This document shows positions 44,525 to 54,100 of a stretch of 64,000 nucleotides of DNA, one piece after another. Under the pieces are notes generated by a model. That model saw nothing but the letters and a program-made list of their open reading frames with translations, had not been told where the DNA came from and did no database searches. How positions within the stretch are numbered: the stretch's first letter is position 1; every line of letters begins with the position of its first letter. This stretch comes from a virus: IMG/VR virus record IMGVR_UViG_3300044729_003839, positions 58,966-122,965 of that record; one strand, written 5' to 3'. The position numbers and the translations under genes were made by a program.

Positions 44525-44530
44525 TATACT
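44522..44530 (+). promoter_or_regulatory. Extended -10 (TGATATACT) before exonuclease gene
   Basis: TGnTATACT, 20 nt before the ATG at 44550. The TGA is the preceding stop codon. Confidence 0.6.
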
Positions 44531-44548
44531 GGGTTCAACAAAGAACCC
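44531..44548 (+). other. Hairpin adjoining a start codon
   Basis: GGGTTC and GAACCC pair round AACAAA. The stem ends 1 nt before the ATG at 44550 and begins right after the -10, so it would lie at or near the 5' end of the mRNA. Confidence 0.6.
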
Positions 44549-44549
44549 C

Positions 44550-45743
44550 ATGGAACTTAAGGAAAATTGGCTCGAGTCCCGGCTCGCCGGAGAAAAAAAC
44601 CTCCCGCTCGTTGTTATTGACTACAAGGTGTACGCGCACGCGATTCACTCGTTCACCGAATCCGCCCTGGATATAGTCGGAGAGGACAATGAGCCCGCTT
44701 TGCGAAACATCGTCAAAGCGTTATGGGCTTATAAACTCAATCGCGGAATCGACTCGATACCACGGCATGACTTTACTGCAGTAGTCGTCGATGATTTTAA
44801 AGGTGAGTTTGGCGACGGCTTGAAAGGGTACTGGAGAAGTATCGAAGCCCATGCCTTGGGTATGCCGGAATACAAGGGAGGTAGACCGAACAAGCCATCT
44901 TTGTTTCCTATAATCCTTGAAGAGGGATATAAATATCTCAAAGCGCCTGGCTCGACGTTCCACTTTTTTGAAAAAGAATTTTATGAAGCGGATGATGTCG
45001 CGGGTAAAATCGCACGCATACAACGAAACTCACCCCCTATCGACCGCTACATCCTGTTAAGTACGTTGGATGGGGATTGGCAAGGCTTGGTCTCTGACCA
45101 GCATAAGGTTGTCTGGTGTAATGCTGGGCCGTGGCTTCCAAGAATTCGTACAGAGCATGAAGTATGTGATTATTACTTGAGGAAGGAGAAATTGCATATT
45201 AAAACTGCGCGAGAAACTTATACTGTCAAGGTGGAAGTCGGCGATAAAGGTGATAATTTAATGCCGGGAACGCCCCTCCGTTTCTTCGACCTGTACGAGG
45301 AAGACGAAGTCTGGGGCTGGACTGCTGACGAGGAAGCCACCCTGGCCGGGATAATGGCCGATACGAGGCGATCGAACCGGCCTGACCACCTCGCTAAGGC
45401 CGAAACCTACCTCAGAGGATTGGGGATGTTCCTGCCTGAGATCCCGGCCCCGGACCGCCACGAGATCGCCCTGTTCAGCGAGCGAGCCGTCAAAGAGCGC
45501 CGGGAAGCGCTTTACCCCAACCTCAGGGGGTTGAACAAAAAGCATTGCATCGACCTGCCCGACGGCCCGTTCGAGAAATGTGCTAAAATCGTAGAGGAGG
45601 ATAAAGCCGCCTTAGATGAGATTAAAGAACTTGAATCGTTGAGGAAAGCTGATCCGGAGTCAGTAGACTCTCAACGAATTAAAGACTTAAAACAAGCACG
45701 AAAAGACTACAAAGCCATGCTGATCAGGTTCAATGCCCAGTAA
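44550..45743 (+). CDS. 5'-3' exonuclease / flap-endonuclease-like (FEN/PIN fold)
   Basis: 397 residues. Metal-binding acidic clusters of the FEN family are readable: LVVIDYKVYAH near the start, FYEADDVAGKIAR (~146), LSTLDGDWQGLVSD (~170) and EVGDKGDNLMPG (~229), the last the helix-hairpin-helix region. Such enzymes, like T4 RNase H or the T7 gp6 analogue, remove RNA primers and process flaps at the fork. The C-terminal ~100 residues are charged and helical. It precedes the helicase gene with an 11-nt overlap. No polymerase domain is fused. Confidence 0.82.
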   Translation: MELKENWLESRLAGEKNLPLVVIDYKVYAHAIHSFTESALDIVGEDNEPALRNIVKALWAYKLNRGIDSIPRHDFTAVVVDDFKGEFGDGLKGYWRSIEAHALGMPEYKGGRPNKPSLFPIILEEGYKYLKAPGSTFHFFEKEFYEADDVAGKIARIQRNSPPIDRYILLSTLDGDWQGLVSDQHKVVWCNAGPWLPRIRTEHEVCDYYLRKEKLHIKTARETYTVKVEVGDKGDNLMPGTPLRFFDLYEEDEVWGWTADEEATLAGIMADTRRSNRPDHLAKAETYLRGLGMFLPEIPAPDRHEIALFSERAVKERREALYPNLRGLNKKHCIDLPDGPFEKCAKIVEEDKAALDEIKELESLRKADPESVDSQRIKDLKQARKDYKAMLIRFNAQ

Positions 45744-47586
45744 GAAAAAGGAAGCGAACTCGTCAGACGCCCTTTTGAAGGAGAAGGGCCCAGCGTCAAA
45801 ATATGCAAGCAGTATCGCCGCCCTCGAATCTCGTGGCTACTACTTGCGTGTCAACATCGACTCTAAGCTAACCTCTTTTCATGACTTGTACGAGAAGTTC
45901 AGCCCGGGAGAATCCCACTTCAAAAATAGCTTGCCCAGGGGAATAAACTATCCCAAATGGTTTGAGTTTTTAATCCCGGCCTCTGAGTTTACTCTCGAAA
46001 GCCTACAAAACGAAGCGTTGGACGAAGAGGGCGGCTTGTTCAAAGACCCGGATTGCCGCGACTTTGCAATGCCGTTGTTTATGTATAGGTCGGGGAGGGC
46101 TAGTGAAGTCACGGATTATGTCCTGGGGGTAGAGAATCTTAAAGCCATTAGGCACAAAAAGATGGGAGGGGGAACCTATGACCTAGGAATAGCGTATTCG
46201 CCCAACTCGATAGAGAACGAGTTCAAAGCCAAAAGCCTTAACAATGTGTATGCTTATGTGCCGGAGAACGACTGGTTCGAAGAACGAGTGAGAAAGTTAA
46301 AGTTCGAAGATATTGTAACCATTTTCCCTCCAGCCGAAGCAGAGATGTTCAAACTGATCATTGGAAGGGCTTGTGTAGGGAGGAGTGGCAACATCCATCC
46401 CGGCAGTAGTGAAGTATTGATGCACGGATTTCGAAAGGCTGGGGTGATTGTCGGGGAACCCGGGGTCGGCAAAAGTACCGTCTTGGGTGGGATTATGAAA
46501 GCGATGCAGTATTGTGGTTATAATGTAGTTAACTTTGGCCAGTTCGGTAGCCGTTTTAACCAGGGCGCAGTTGTCACTTCGCACCTCGCGTACAACGATG
46601 ATTTAACTCTCGAATCGCTTGAGAACATGCTCAAGGCGCATAGCTTTAAGTCTGTAGTCACAGGCGGCACAGAGAAAGTCGAGAATAAGGGTACCGATTC
46701 GATTGAAGTCGTCTCGAACACTGTTATAATAGCGAACTGTAACGAGGTCAGGTCTGAGATATCTTACAGTCTTGATTCGGGGGCGATAAGCCGCCTCGCC
46801 CTAATATCAACGTACCGTGCCTTCGAACAAGAAGAAATGTCCGAGACGATGAAAAGAGATATACATCCCGTTGCAAATATAAAACACTTGTGCAAGACGC
46901 TTAAGGTCGATGAGGTCACACTGTTTATGAAGATAATGCGCGAGTGTACCGACTTCTTCCTGTCAAAGGTGCGTTCGGGAACAGACGTTCATTTCCACAG
47001 CGAGCAGTTACTCCCGTACCTTAGGATACAAATACATAAAAATGCTTTGGAATGTTATTTGCGGTTTAGTTTTCTTGCTTATGCCATTAGATGTCACAAA
47101 GGCCAGGGAGACTATCTGCCCGAGCTTACTCTCGGTTCGCTTGCCAGTGTTCTCGAAGCTACAAGATTCATCGCGATTGATATGAAAGCTAATAATCTCA
47201 GGCGAAATATGAAAGCGCATTGGGAAAATGCAAAGCGCGAGCAAGCACATCCTTACTGGGCGCAGAGAAAACTTTTGATCACAAGCGTCGACAAAGCGTA
47301 CGAAATATTTAACAATTACAAAGCCGATAAAGACTTGGCGATGGCGACTGAAAATGTGTTTTCCGCTCTTACACTTAGGGACGGGTTTAGTATGGGAAAG
47401 AAAATGTCACATATCGTAAGGACTTGGGAAATGATTAGGGGGGAGAAGAAACAGATCTACAGGCTTGCCCGAGACCTAATGGCGACTGTTACAGATCAAG
47501 AAGAATTAGATTACATTTGTAACACTGCTAATAGGGCAGATACTTCTTGGGCGTACCGGGCCGATTATGACCCGCAAAAACTATGA
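45733..47586 (+). CDS. SF3-type replicative helicase
   Basis: 617 residues. An N-terminal ~220-residue domain is unassigned. The ATPase core has Walker A GEPGVGKST (~241-249), an acidic Walker B AYNDDLTLE (~285) and a motif-C-like TVIIANCNEV (~328) ending in the polar residue that senses phosphate in superfamily 3. The compact core of about 100 residues between Walker A and motif C fits SF3 (D5-like) rather than DnaB. The C-terminus ends ADYDPQKL, and these nine codons (with stop) reappear recoded after the HNH gene. It works with the AEP-type primase downstream. Confidence 0.8.
   Translation: MPSKKKEANSSDALLKEKGPASKYASSIAALESRGYYLRVNIDSKLTSFHDLYEKFSPGESHFKNSLPRGINYPKWFEFLIPASEFTLESLQNEALDEEGGLFKDPDCRDFAMPLFMYRSGRASEVTDYVLGVENLKAIRHKKMGGGTYDLGIAYSPNSIENEFKAKSLNNVYAYVPENDWFEERVRKLKFEDIVTIFPPAEAEMFKLIIGRACVGRSGNIHPGSSEVLMHGFRKAGVIVGEPGVGKSTVLGGIMKAMQYCGYNVVNFGQFGSRFNQGAVVTSHLAYNDDLTLESLENMLKAHSFKSVVTGGTEKVENKGTDSIEVVSNTVIIANCNEVRSEISYSLDSGAISRLALISTYRAFEQEEMSETMKRDIHPVANIKHLCKTLKVDEVTLFMKIMRECTDFFLSKVRSGTDVHFHSEQLLPYLRIQIHKNALECYLRFSFLAYAIRCHKGQGDYLPELTLGSLASVLEATRFIAIDMKANNLRRNMKAHWENAKREQAHPYWAQRKLLITSVDKAYEIFNNYKADKDLAMATENVFSALTLRDGFSMGKKMSHIVRTWEMIRGEKKQIYRLARDLMATVTDQEELDYICNTANRADTSWAYRADYDPQKL
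47560..47586 (+). repeat. Left copy of 27-bp imperfect direct repeat (helicase 3' end)
   Basis: Encodes ADYDPQKL and stop. It differs from the copy at 48275-48301 at five bases, all in third codon positions. Confidence 0.85.
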
Positions 47587-48263
47587 GTAATACCCCTGTA
47601 ATTAAGCAGTGCAATGAGTGTAAATTAAATAAGCCACTCACTGAGTTTGTTAAGGATAGCAGAAAATCTGGCGGGTACAGAAACAAGTGCAAAGAGTGCA
47701 GAAATGTCTATTTAAGGAATAGATATAACAATAAAAAAAGTCAAATATCTGAGTATCAAAAAAATTGGAGGGAAAATAACCCAGACAAAGCGAAAAGATA
47801 TACGAGAAAAACTTACCTTAATAGGGTAATAAGGTTAGGTAGGGAAGAGATAAGGAGGAAATCTAGAGAGGAATACTGGAAAAATGTCTCTAAAAAAAGA
47901 GCTGAACTGCGTAAATCTTATCAGAAACACTCAGATAAGAGGAAAGAGTATGCAAAAAAATATAAAAAGAAAAATCCTCACTGGAATAGAATGCATGAAT
48001 CAAACCGCAGAGCACGGAAATTAAGAGCTGTTCCCCCTTGGTTAAGCGAAACCCATAAATACCAAATTCAGTTAATGTCTGAATTAGCCCGAAATCTAGA
48101 GAAGGAGACGGGAGCAAAATACCACGTGGATCACATACACCCCTTAAAACATGAAAACCTGTGTGGTCTCCATGTACCATGGAATTTACAAGTTATACCT
48201 GAGAGTGAAAACATCTCTAAAAGTAACAAATTTATCCCCGAGTTGGGCCTTACAGCGTGCTAA
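47583..48263 (+). CDS. HNH homing endonuclease, inserted at 3' end of helicase gene
   Basis: 226 residues, very basic. Residues ~9-40 have two CxxC pairs (CNECKLNKP, CKECRN) for zinc. The middle is Lys/Arg-rich helices. The HNH core is YHVDHIHPLKHENLCGLHVP, followed by WNLQVIPESENISKSNKF. Codons are AT- and AGA-rich, unlike its neighbours. The ATG overlaps the helicase stop (ATGA). A recoded copy of the helicase's last nine codons lies 12 nt after its stop, so it looks like a mobile gene inserted between helicase and the small membrane gene. Confidence 0.88.
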   Translation: MSNTPVIKQCNECKLNKPLTEFVKDSRKSGGYRNKCKECRNVYLRNRYNNKKSQISEYQKNWRENNPDKAKRYTRKTYLNRVIRLGREEIRRKSREEYWKNVSKKRAELRKSYQKHSDKRKEYAKKYKKKNPHWNRMHESNRRARKLRAVPPWLSETHKYQIQLMSELARNLEKETGAKYHVDHIHPLKHENLCGLHVPWNLQVIPESENISKSNKFIPELGLTAC

Positions 48264-48274
48264 GCTAAATTAGT

Positions 48275-48301
48275 GCAGACTACGACCCACAAAAGCTATG
48301 A
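48275..48301 (+). repeat. Right copy: remnant of helicase 3' end
   Basis: GCAGACTACGACCCACAAAA begins it; the 27 bp would encode ADYDPQKL and stop in frame but no gene reads into it. Its final ATGA starts the small membrane gene at 48298, as the helicase's own ATGA starts the HNH gene. It marks the ancestral junction before the HNH insertion. Confidence 0.85.
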
Positions 48302-48387
48302 TAATGACTCGACTCATCGCCTTGCTATTGACAATTACACTATTCTACGGTATCCTGATCCTAATGCTTCTCCCCTACATTAAATGA
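48298..48387 (+). CDS. 29-residue single-pass membrane peptide
   Basis: MIMTRLIALLLTITLFYGIL continues to a second hydrophobic half and ends PYIK. It is nearly all one membrane helix with a single Arg near the N-terminus. The stop overlaps the primase start (ATGA), and its ATG overlaps the stop of the helicase remnant, so it was once coupled on both sides. Function unknown; membrane tethering of replication or toxicity-like roles are only guesses. Confidence 0.6.
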   Translation: MIMTRLIALLLTITLFYGILILMLLPYIK

Positions 48388-49367
48388 CAACCGCTACTAT
48401 CTCCTTGGATCAAGAGTCTTGGGACCATAAACCGTCGGCCAAGACCCAATACGGCAATTTAACCGATAAGTATGGCAATCCTAAAAGCGAGGTTAGGGTC
48501 CTGGGTCTCCGGCTCGGCACTGACACAGCCGATGTCACACCAAAATCACTCGCCAGGGCCATAGTCCAAGGCAAGACATGGTCGCCTTTTGTATTCAACG
48601 AGTGTCCGGATTGGAAACGCAGGCGCAGGATCGAGCCTTTGTTCAAGAGCTGCCAAGTCCTAGGTGTGGATTATGATGATGGCGATTCGGCTGAGGAAAT
48701 CATCCAACAAGCAGGACAACTCGGAATCCAATTCAACATTTTACACCACTCCTTCTCAAGTACTCCCGAACACCCTAAATTCAGGGGTATTATCTTTCTC
48801 GAGGAGGAGGTGACAGAATTTCAACAGGCGAAACTGTTCTCTACGGCTTTGGCGCATGGCCTGAACGCTGATAAATCATGTGTCGATGTCGCCCGGTTGT
48901 ATTTTGGCTCCAAACCCGACTCGATCGTATATTTTAATGACGAGGTAGTCACACCGTTGGGAGTGTTGCAGTCACTAGCCGATTCTGTCTCTGCCTCTCA
49001 ATACGTTGTTAACCGCGACCCTGAGTCAAAAGAGTATGAGCCGGACTGGGGAACAGAAGACGATCAGCGCAAGATATTCGCCAGGCTTTCGCCTGGAAAG
49101 CGTACATTTGTCCGACGCAAGATTGGTGGCTTGCTTCTTGAAATTGAGAAATTTGACGGCTCGAATGGTTCAAGCCGTTACGAGTGTTTGTGGCGTAACA
49201 CGTCTCGTATCGCGAGGATGAAGGAAACAGTCGGCAATGTAATCCTGAGCTGGGTGCTGGAACGGGTGGAGAAAAATTCACACTTTGACGGATGGGACAA
49301 AAACCCCGAGGAGGTTGTTAAGAACGCGATTGCCTGGAGCTTTGAGCATAGCGATCCGCCTGTGTGA
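48384..49367 (+). CDS. AEP-type (archaeo-eukaryotic) DNA primase-like protein
   Basis: 327 residues. The metal-binding motif GVDYDDGD (~93) is followed by LHHSFSSTPEHPKFRGIIFL (~118-137) with the sHxxFR-type motif and DVARLYFGSKPDS (~166). This order is that of AEP/prim-pol catalytic domains found in phages and plasmids. It would lay primers for replication with the SF3 helicase just upstream; whether it also polymerises DNA cannot be told. The C-terminal ~100 residues are helical. Its ATG overlaps the membrane peptide's stop. Its end is 6 nt before a GTTGAAAGC element. Confidence 0.78.
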   Translation: MTTATISLDQESWDHKPSAKTQYGNLTDKYGNPKSEVRVLGLRLGTDTADVTPKSLARAIVQGKTWSPFVFNECPDWKRRRRIEPLFKSCQVLGVDYDDGDSAEEIIQQAGQLGIQFNILHHSFSSTPEHPKFRGIIFLEEEVTEFQQAKLFSTALAHGLNADKSCVDVARLYFGSKPDSIVYFNDEVVTPLGVLQSLADSVSASQYVVNRDPESKEYEPDWGTEDDQRKIFARLSPGKRTFVRRKIGGLLLEIEKFDGSNGSSRYECLWRNTSRIARMKETVGNVILSWVLERVEKNSHFDGWDKNPEEVVKNAIAWSFEHSDPPV

Positions 49368-49372
49368 AAATC

Positions 49373-49381
49373 GTTGAAAGC
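49373..49381 (+). promoter_or_regulatory. GTTGAAAGC late-type element
   Basis: Starts 33 nt before the GTG at 49406 and marks the switch from replication to tail genes. Confidence 0.65.
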
Positions 49382-49405
49382 CAAGTATAAGCATTTACTT
49401 GGTCT

Positions 49406-51133
49406 GTGGCGAAGTACGAAGATCTTAATCTCAAAGATTTAGAAAAATACTCTCAACCCTTAGACGAGATCCCTCTTGAGGTTCCTCAAGCAAAAAGGCC
49501 CTCTATAGTTGAGAGACTTTTAGGGACCCAGAGTTTAATGGAAAGGACGGGGTTTTTCACCCCTGAATTCGATTACTTTGGAGTATCAGATACAATCACC
49601 AGGAGAGGAGCACACCTATCGGTATCGCAGAACCTGGCAAAAATTAATTTTGTAAAGGGTACGTCTGGGGGGATGCAAAACCGCATCGCCTACATCCGGT
49701 ATTGGACGAGAAAAGGTACAGAGCAAAAGACTGAAACGTCTTCCGCTGTACAGACCTCTTCACCCTCGTCAAGCGCTCCGGAAAAGGCGAGTCAAGCCAT
49801 TGGCCAGGTACAGCCACTTTCATTCGATACTAGCAAGTTAGAGAGAGAATTAGGACAGACTGCCTCTGCAATAATCGGTCCCAGGACACCCTTTCCTTTG
49901 GGGCCTGAAACCCCTACCCCAAGGTCAAATCAATTTGATCTCCCTGGTACGCCAGCACCAGTAATAATAACACCTGCTCAGCCCCCCAAGCCCCCGGAGC
50001 AGCCAAGACCTATCTCTCCTGCCATTCCCGACCCAACTGTACGCGAACCCTTGCCTGCAGACTCAGGCAAAGTGTATAACGCGAATCCAGGCGCTCCCAG
50101 TACCATCAACCCGTCTATCGGCGGTGCGAGTTCACAAAGTGTATGGCAGTTTCTTTTCAACCCCGAAGAGCTGCAACTTGACTCCGGGCCGGACTATAAC
50201 CGGGCCGAGACTTGGGGTGTGTCTGATCCGGCAAATAGCGGCCAGCCCTTGTCCTGGAAATCAAATAAGAACAGAAAGCTTATATTTGGCAAGGTCTTGT
50301 TGACGGGCTATGTTATTGGCAAGCGGGTCGATTCTCTTGAAAGAGGTTTGCAACAACTGTTCATGGCACGGGATGGTGAGAACGGGGATGATGGACCTCC
50401 CGTACTCGAATTTGTTTGGGGAGCCAGGGTTTTTGGGCCTTGCGTAATCCAGAACATACGTGTCCGCGAACGAGCCTGGGACGCCGGAGCACTTGTCAAC
50501 GCAGAAGTATCTTTCGAGCTGGAGCAAGTGCCCGAATGGACGATTAACGACGGGTTTGTAGACATCGCTAGGCCGGGGAGAATGCCGCTGGTGAACGATC
50601 CGCTGCTGCCCAGGTCTGGTGTGGGGGTCCCGGCCGCACCCAGCACCGAAAGTACCTCGTCGGGAGCAACTCCTCCCCCTAAAGACCAAGAAGGAGGGGG
50701 TAATCCCAAACCACCTGTTTCTTACGACGCCAACAAATGTCAGAGGGCTTATTATTACTCGGGTTTATTCCCTACTTTTAGAACTCAAATAAACAACGTT
50801 AACATATTTTTTGACTCTAGAGATAAAACAAGAAGACTGTCTACAGAGTTTTTAATTAAATATCAAAACGCTGTTCAGGAATTAGGGACAGATTTTGCTG
50901 CACCAGGCCGAGCAACAGAGATATACAAAAGAATAGAAGACATTTTAAACCCAAATAGACCAGGTGGTAGATTTGATGGGGGTCAGATAAAGGGGTATAT
51001 TAACGGGTATATAGAAGAAGCTATTCAGGGAGCTTCTCGAATAGCTAATAATAGCGAAAAATGTCCCAATACTGCTGGCAAAAGTTCCCCGGGAATTAGA
51101 CCGGGAACAGTATCCAGTCCGACTAATTTATAA
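49406..51133 (+). CDS. Baseplate/tail-tube protein with CIS-tube-like domain
   Basis: 575 residues, GTG start. After a polar, Pro-rich linker (residues ~110-235), residues ~245-395 match the tube-initiator pattern of contractile systems: FLFNPEELQLDSGPDY, KLIFGKVLLTGYVIGKR, then PPVLEFVWGARVFGPCVIQN and ALVNAEVSFELEQVPEW. Such proteins cap the hub and start tube polymerisation. The last ~125 residues (from CQRAYYYSGLFPTF) form a separate domain with strikingly AT-rich, AGA-rich codons, likely acquired. The stop overlaps the tape measure start (TAATG). Confidence 0.72.
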   Translation: MAKYEDLNLKDLEKYSQPLDEIPLEVPQAKRPSIVERLLGTQSLMERTGFFTPEFDYFGVSDTITRRGAHLSVSQNLAKINFVKGTSGGMQNRIAYIRYWTRKGTEQKTETSSAVQTSSPSSSAPEKASQAIGQVQPLSFDTSKLERELGQTASAIIGPRTPFPLGPETPTPRSNQFDLPGTPAPVIITPAQPPKPPEQPRPISPAIPDPTVREPLPADSGKVYNANPGAPSTINPSIGGASSQSVWQFLFNPEELQLDSGPDYNRAETWGVSDPANSGQPLSWKSNKNRKLIFGKVLLTGYVIGKRVDSLERGLQQLFMARDGENGDDGPPVLEFVWGARVFGPCVIQNIRVRERAWDAGALVNAEVSFELEQVPEWTINDGFVDIARPGRMPLVNDPLLPRSGVGVPAAPSTESTSSGATPPPKDQEGGGNPKPPVSYDANKCQRAYYYSGLFPTFRTQINNVNIFFDSRDKTRRLSTEFLIKYQNAVQELGTDFAAPGRATEIYKRIEDILNPNRPGGRFDGGQIKGYINGYIEEAIQGASRIANNSEKCPNTAGKSSPGIRPGTVSSPTNL

Positions 51134-54100
51134 TGGCAATAACGAATCTCCAACTTAACGTCCGGGCGAATACCGCCCGTGCCCTAACCGACTTCAAACG
51201 GTTCTCTGCCAACCTGGACAATCAATTCCTGGTTAGCGGCTTGAAACTGGACGTTGTCCGCAGTGCGTTAAGCCAGATTAACCGTGAGTTTCAAAAATCT
51301 ATCGGAGAGCAAGGCCTTATTGGGGCTTCTTCGCTCCGTGCCGCTCAAAACCAAGCAGCGCTATTGACCCAGGTATTCAAAGGGTTTTCAAACGAAGCGT
51401 CTTTGAGTATAAGTACTCAGCTCGGGACCGCCCTAAATAACGTTGCTGTCAAAGCTGGCGGCACGATGAAAGACGTTCAGAGAACGCTTGCTGCAACTCC
51501 GTTCATAAGTAAGAACTTGCCAGAGGACTTAAGGCAAAGTCTTACAACGGGGATTCTAGCCTTCCAGCGAGATTTCCGCCGAGCCGGTATAGGGGACAAT
51601 TTTGGCGGGCTTGCTCAACAATTCCTATCCGGCAAAGTAATGGGCCGAGATCTTGTCAATTCCGGCGACCCGATGTCCGCCTTTTTGGGTTCAGAGTTGA
51701 TTAAACGGGCGGGAGGTCAGGGATTCATAGACAGTCCGGCAAGACGTACAGAGCTGTTAATGGAGATTGTTAACGATCCCGAGACAATCGCCAAGTTAAA
51801 AGAAATGGCGAAAAGGGCGGCGGGGTTCCGTATCGTCCTTGAGGATTTGAATACACAACTGTTTAACACTGAGTCAGGGACATTCGGCTCTTTGCGCAAA
51901 GTGATCGACAGGTTTGGCAAACAAACGACAATGTTTGATGAAGTCGATAAACTCATTAATCAAGTCTTCGGTCCCAGCGGATTGTTCAAAACTTTGTTCT
52001 CCAGCATCAAAGAAATATTTGGCATAGGCGACCCGCTGAGGCCGCTTATCGACGCGATCCAGTTCATGACTGGCATATTTGCCAAGATCACCGAGTACTT
52101 TAAGTCCGAACAATTCAAGACTATCCTGTTCTTGGTAAAAGACACTTTTCAAAGGGTTGTAGAATTCTTTACCAATGTGTACAACAGTGTAAGGCAAGCG
52201 ATTCCTGACGACGCTTTCACTCGTATAACGGGATTTTTTAAAGAAATACGTGACCAGATTACTTCGAAAAACTTCGACCCTACAAACATAATCTCTTTTA
52301 TTGAGGGAATTGGTAAAGGTGTTCGCGAATACATTCAAAAAATCGGTAAGTCGATACGGGAAAGGGATGATACCAGGGAGATGGGATTTGTGGCCGAGAT
52401 CGGCGCAAGCCTTCTCACCGAGGTAGGTAAAACGGCCATCGTCCTCGTCAAAGAGCTATTCCTAACCTTGGTAGACAAAGTACCCGAGATCGCTACTGCG
52501 GTATTGCCAGCTTTGAACAAAGGTATTAACTCTTTACTGACAGAGGCTTTTGGAGAAGTTGGCGGCAAAATCGTTAAGTTTATTGCCGGTTTCTTGCCAG
52601 GCCCGTTGGGGGCTGTGGCTAGGGCAAGTGCTGTAGGCGATGTAACGGGCGGTGGAGGTAACATGTTCAGCGCTTTGGCCATGGGCGCTGGTGCTTTGTT
52701 AGGTCCGGGAGCATTAATGGGTGGGGCAGGACTTTTAAGGAATATCTTTACTTCCAGGGGGAGATTCGGAATGCTCAATGCCCTAGGTAATAGGGCTATG
52801 GGTATTGAGACTCAATTCAATCGCAGGCTTTTGCTGACCGACCCTTTCACCGGTGTAAACGGGTTCAGTCCATTATCGCGGGGATTGATAGACCCGTTAT
52901 CTAGGAGAATGCGGCCATCAACCCCGTTCGCATCTACTATACCAGACCTATTTCCCCAGGCTTTAGGGACCCAAGTACAAGCTTATAGGGAAAGACAATC
53001 CTTGATGTACGGACTCTCCCAGGGGAGAAATATACCTTACTCGGGAATAAGACCATCGGTAGCAAATGTACCAATAACACCAACTCCTGGGGGGATTTTG
53101 TTTCCTAATGTAGCTATAGGAGGACCGCAAGAAGCTCAATTTAGGAGATGGGCCACTCAGGGTAGGCAAGTAAATGCTAATGCAGTTAGTAATATTGATT
53201 ACGAACTTCCAACCTTTAGAAGGAGAGATGTGATATCTAGATATGCCAGAAGGTATGGCACAAGGGCTACCATAAGAAGAGGTATATCAGATATAACTCC
53301 AGGGCTTATTAGACTACCAGCAGATGCCCTTTTGGGCGGATTTAGTGGTGAGGAATCGGCCACGCCCGGGTATTACTCCCGGAGCAGAAGTAATGTGGCG
53401 GCCAGATTTAACAGGAGGTATGGGTCTGGAGGAGCAAGAGCAGTTCTTGGGAGGGGTGTGAGGAGGTTTGGCAGAGGCGCCCTTATTGGCGGAGCTTTGG
53501 CCGGAGCCGGTGCCCTCGGACTCGGCATCTTTGGCGGACCGGGGGCACAAGCTGCTCAGTCCGGCTCGCTAGAGGCTGCGGGATCTGTCCTATCCGGGGG
53601 GTTCGAAGGGGCGATGCTAGGGGCGACTATTGGCTCTATCGTGCCAGGTATCGGAACGGCAGCCGGTGCGGTTATCGGGGGAGTTATTGGCGGTGTCGCC
53701 CCCTTAATGGACAAGGGAGTCAGAGACAAAATGGCCGAGTTTTTAGACTCTATAGGTCAAGGACTCCGTAGTACATGGAACAACTTCACCAAAGGATTTT
53801 CAGATCTAATGGACTGGGCAGGCAAAGGCCTTCAAAACGCCCTTAAGGCGATGGTCAACGGGTTTGTCGGCCTGCTAAACGCTACTTTATCCGCTGCAAC
53901 CGCCTTGCCCAGGACAATCGCCACTGTCATACAAGGTATTTGGGAACAAGCCCCCGGCCCGGTTAAGGACAAGTTGTCTGGTGTCGGAGAGTTGCTAGGA
54001 GCGGCGGTATCTGTAACTTCTTACCAAATCCCAACAATCAACAACAAAGGATTGAATTTCGCCGGTCCGGCGCTAGGCCTGGAAGCAAGAATGAGCGGAC

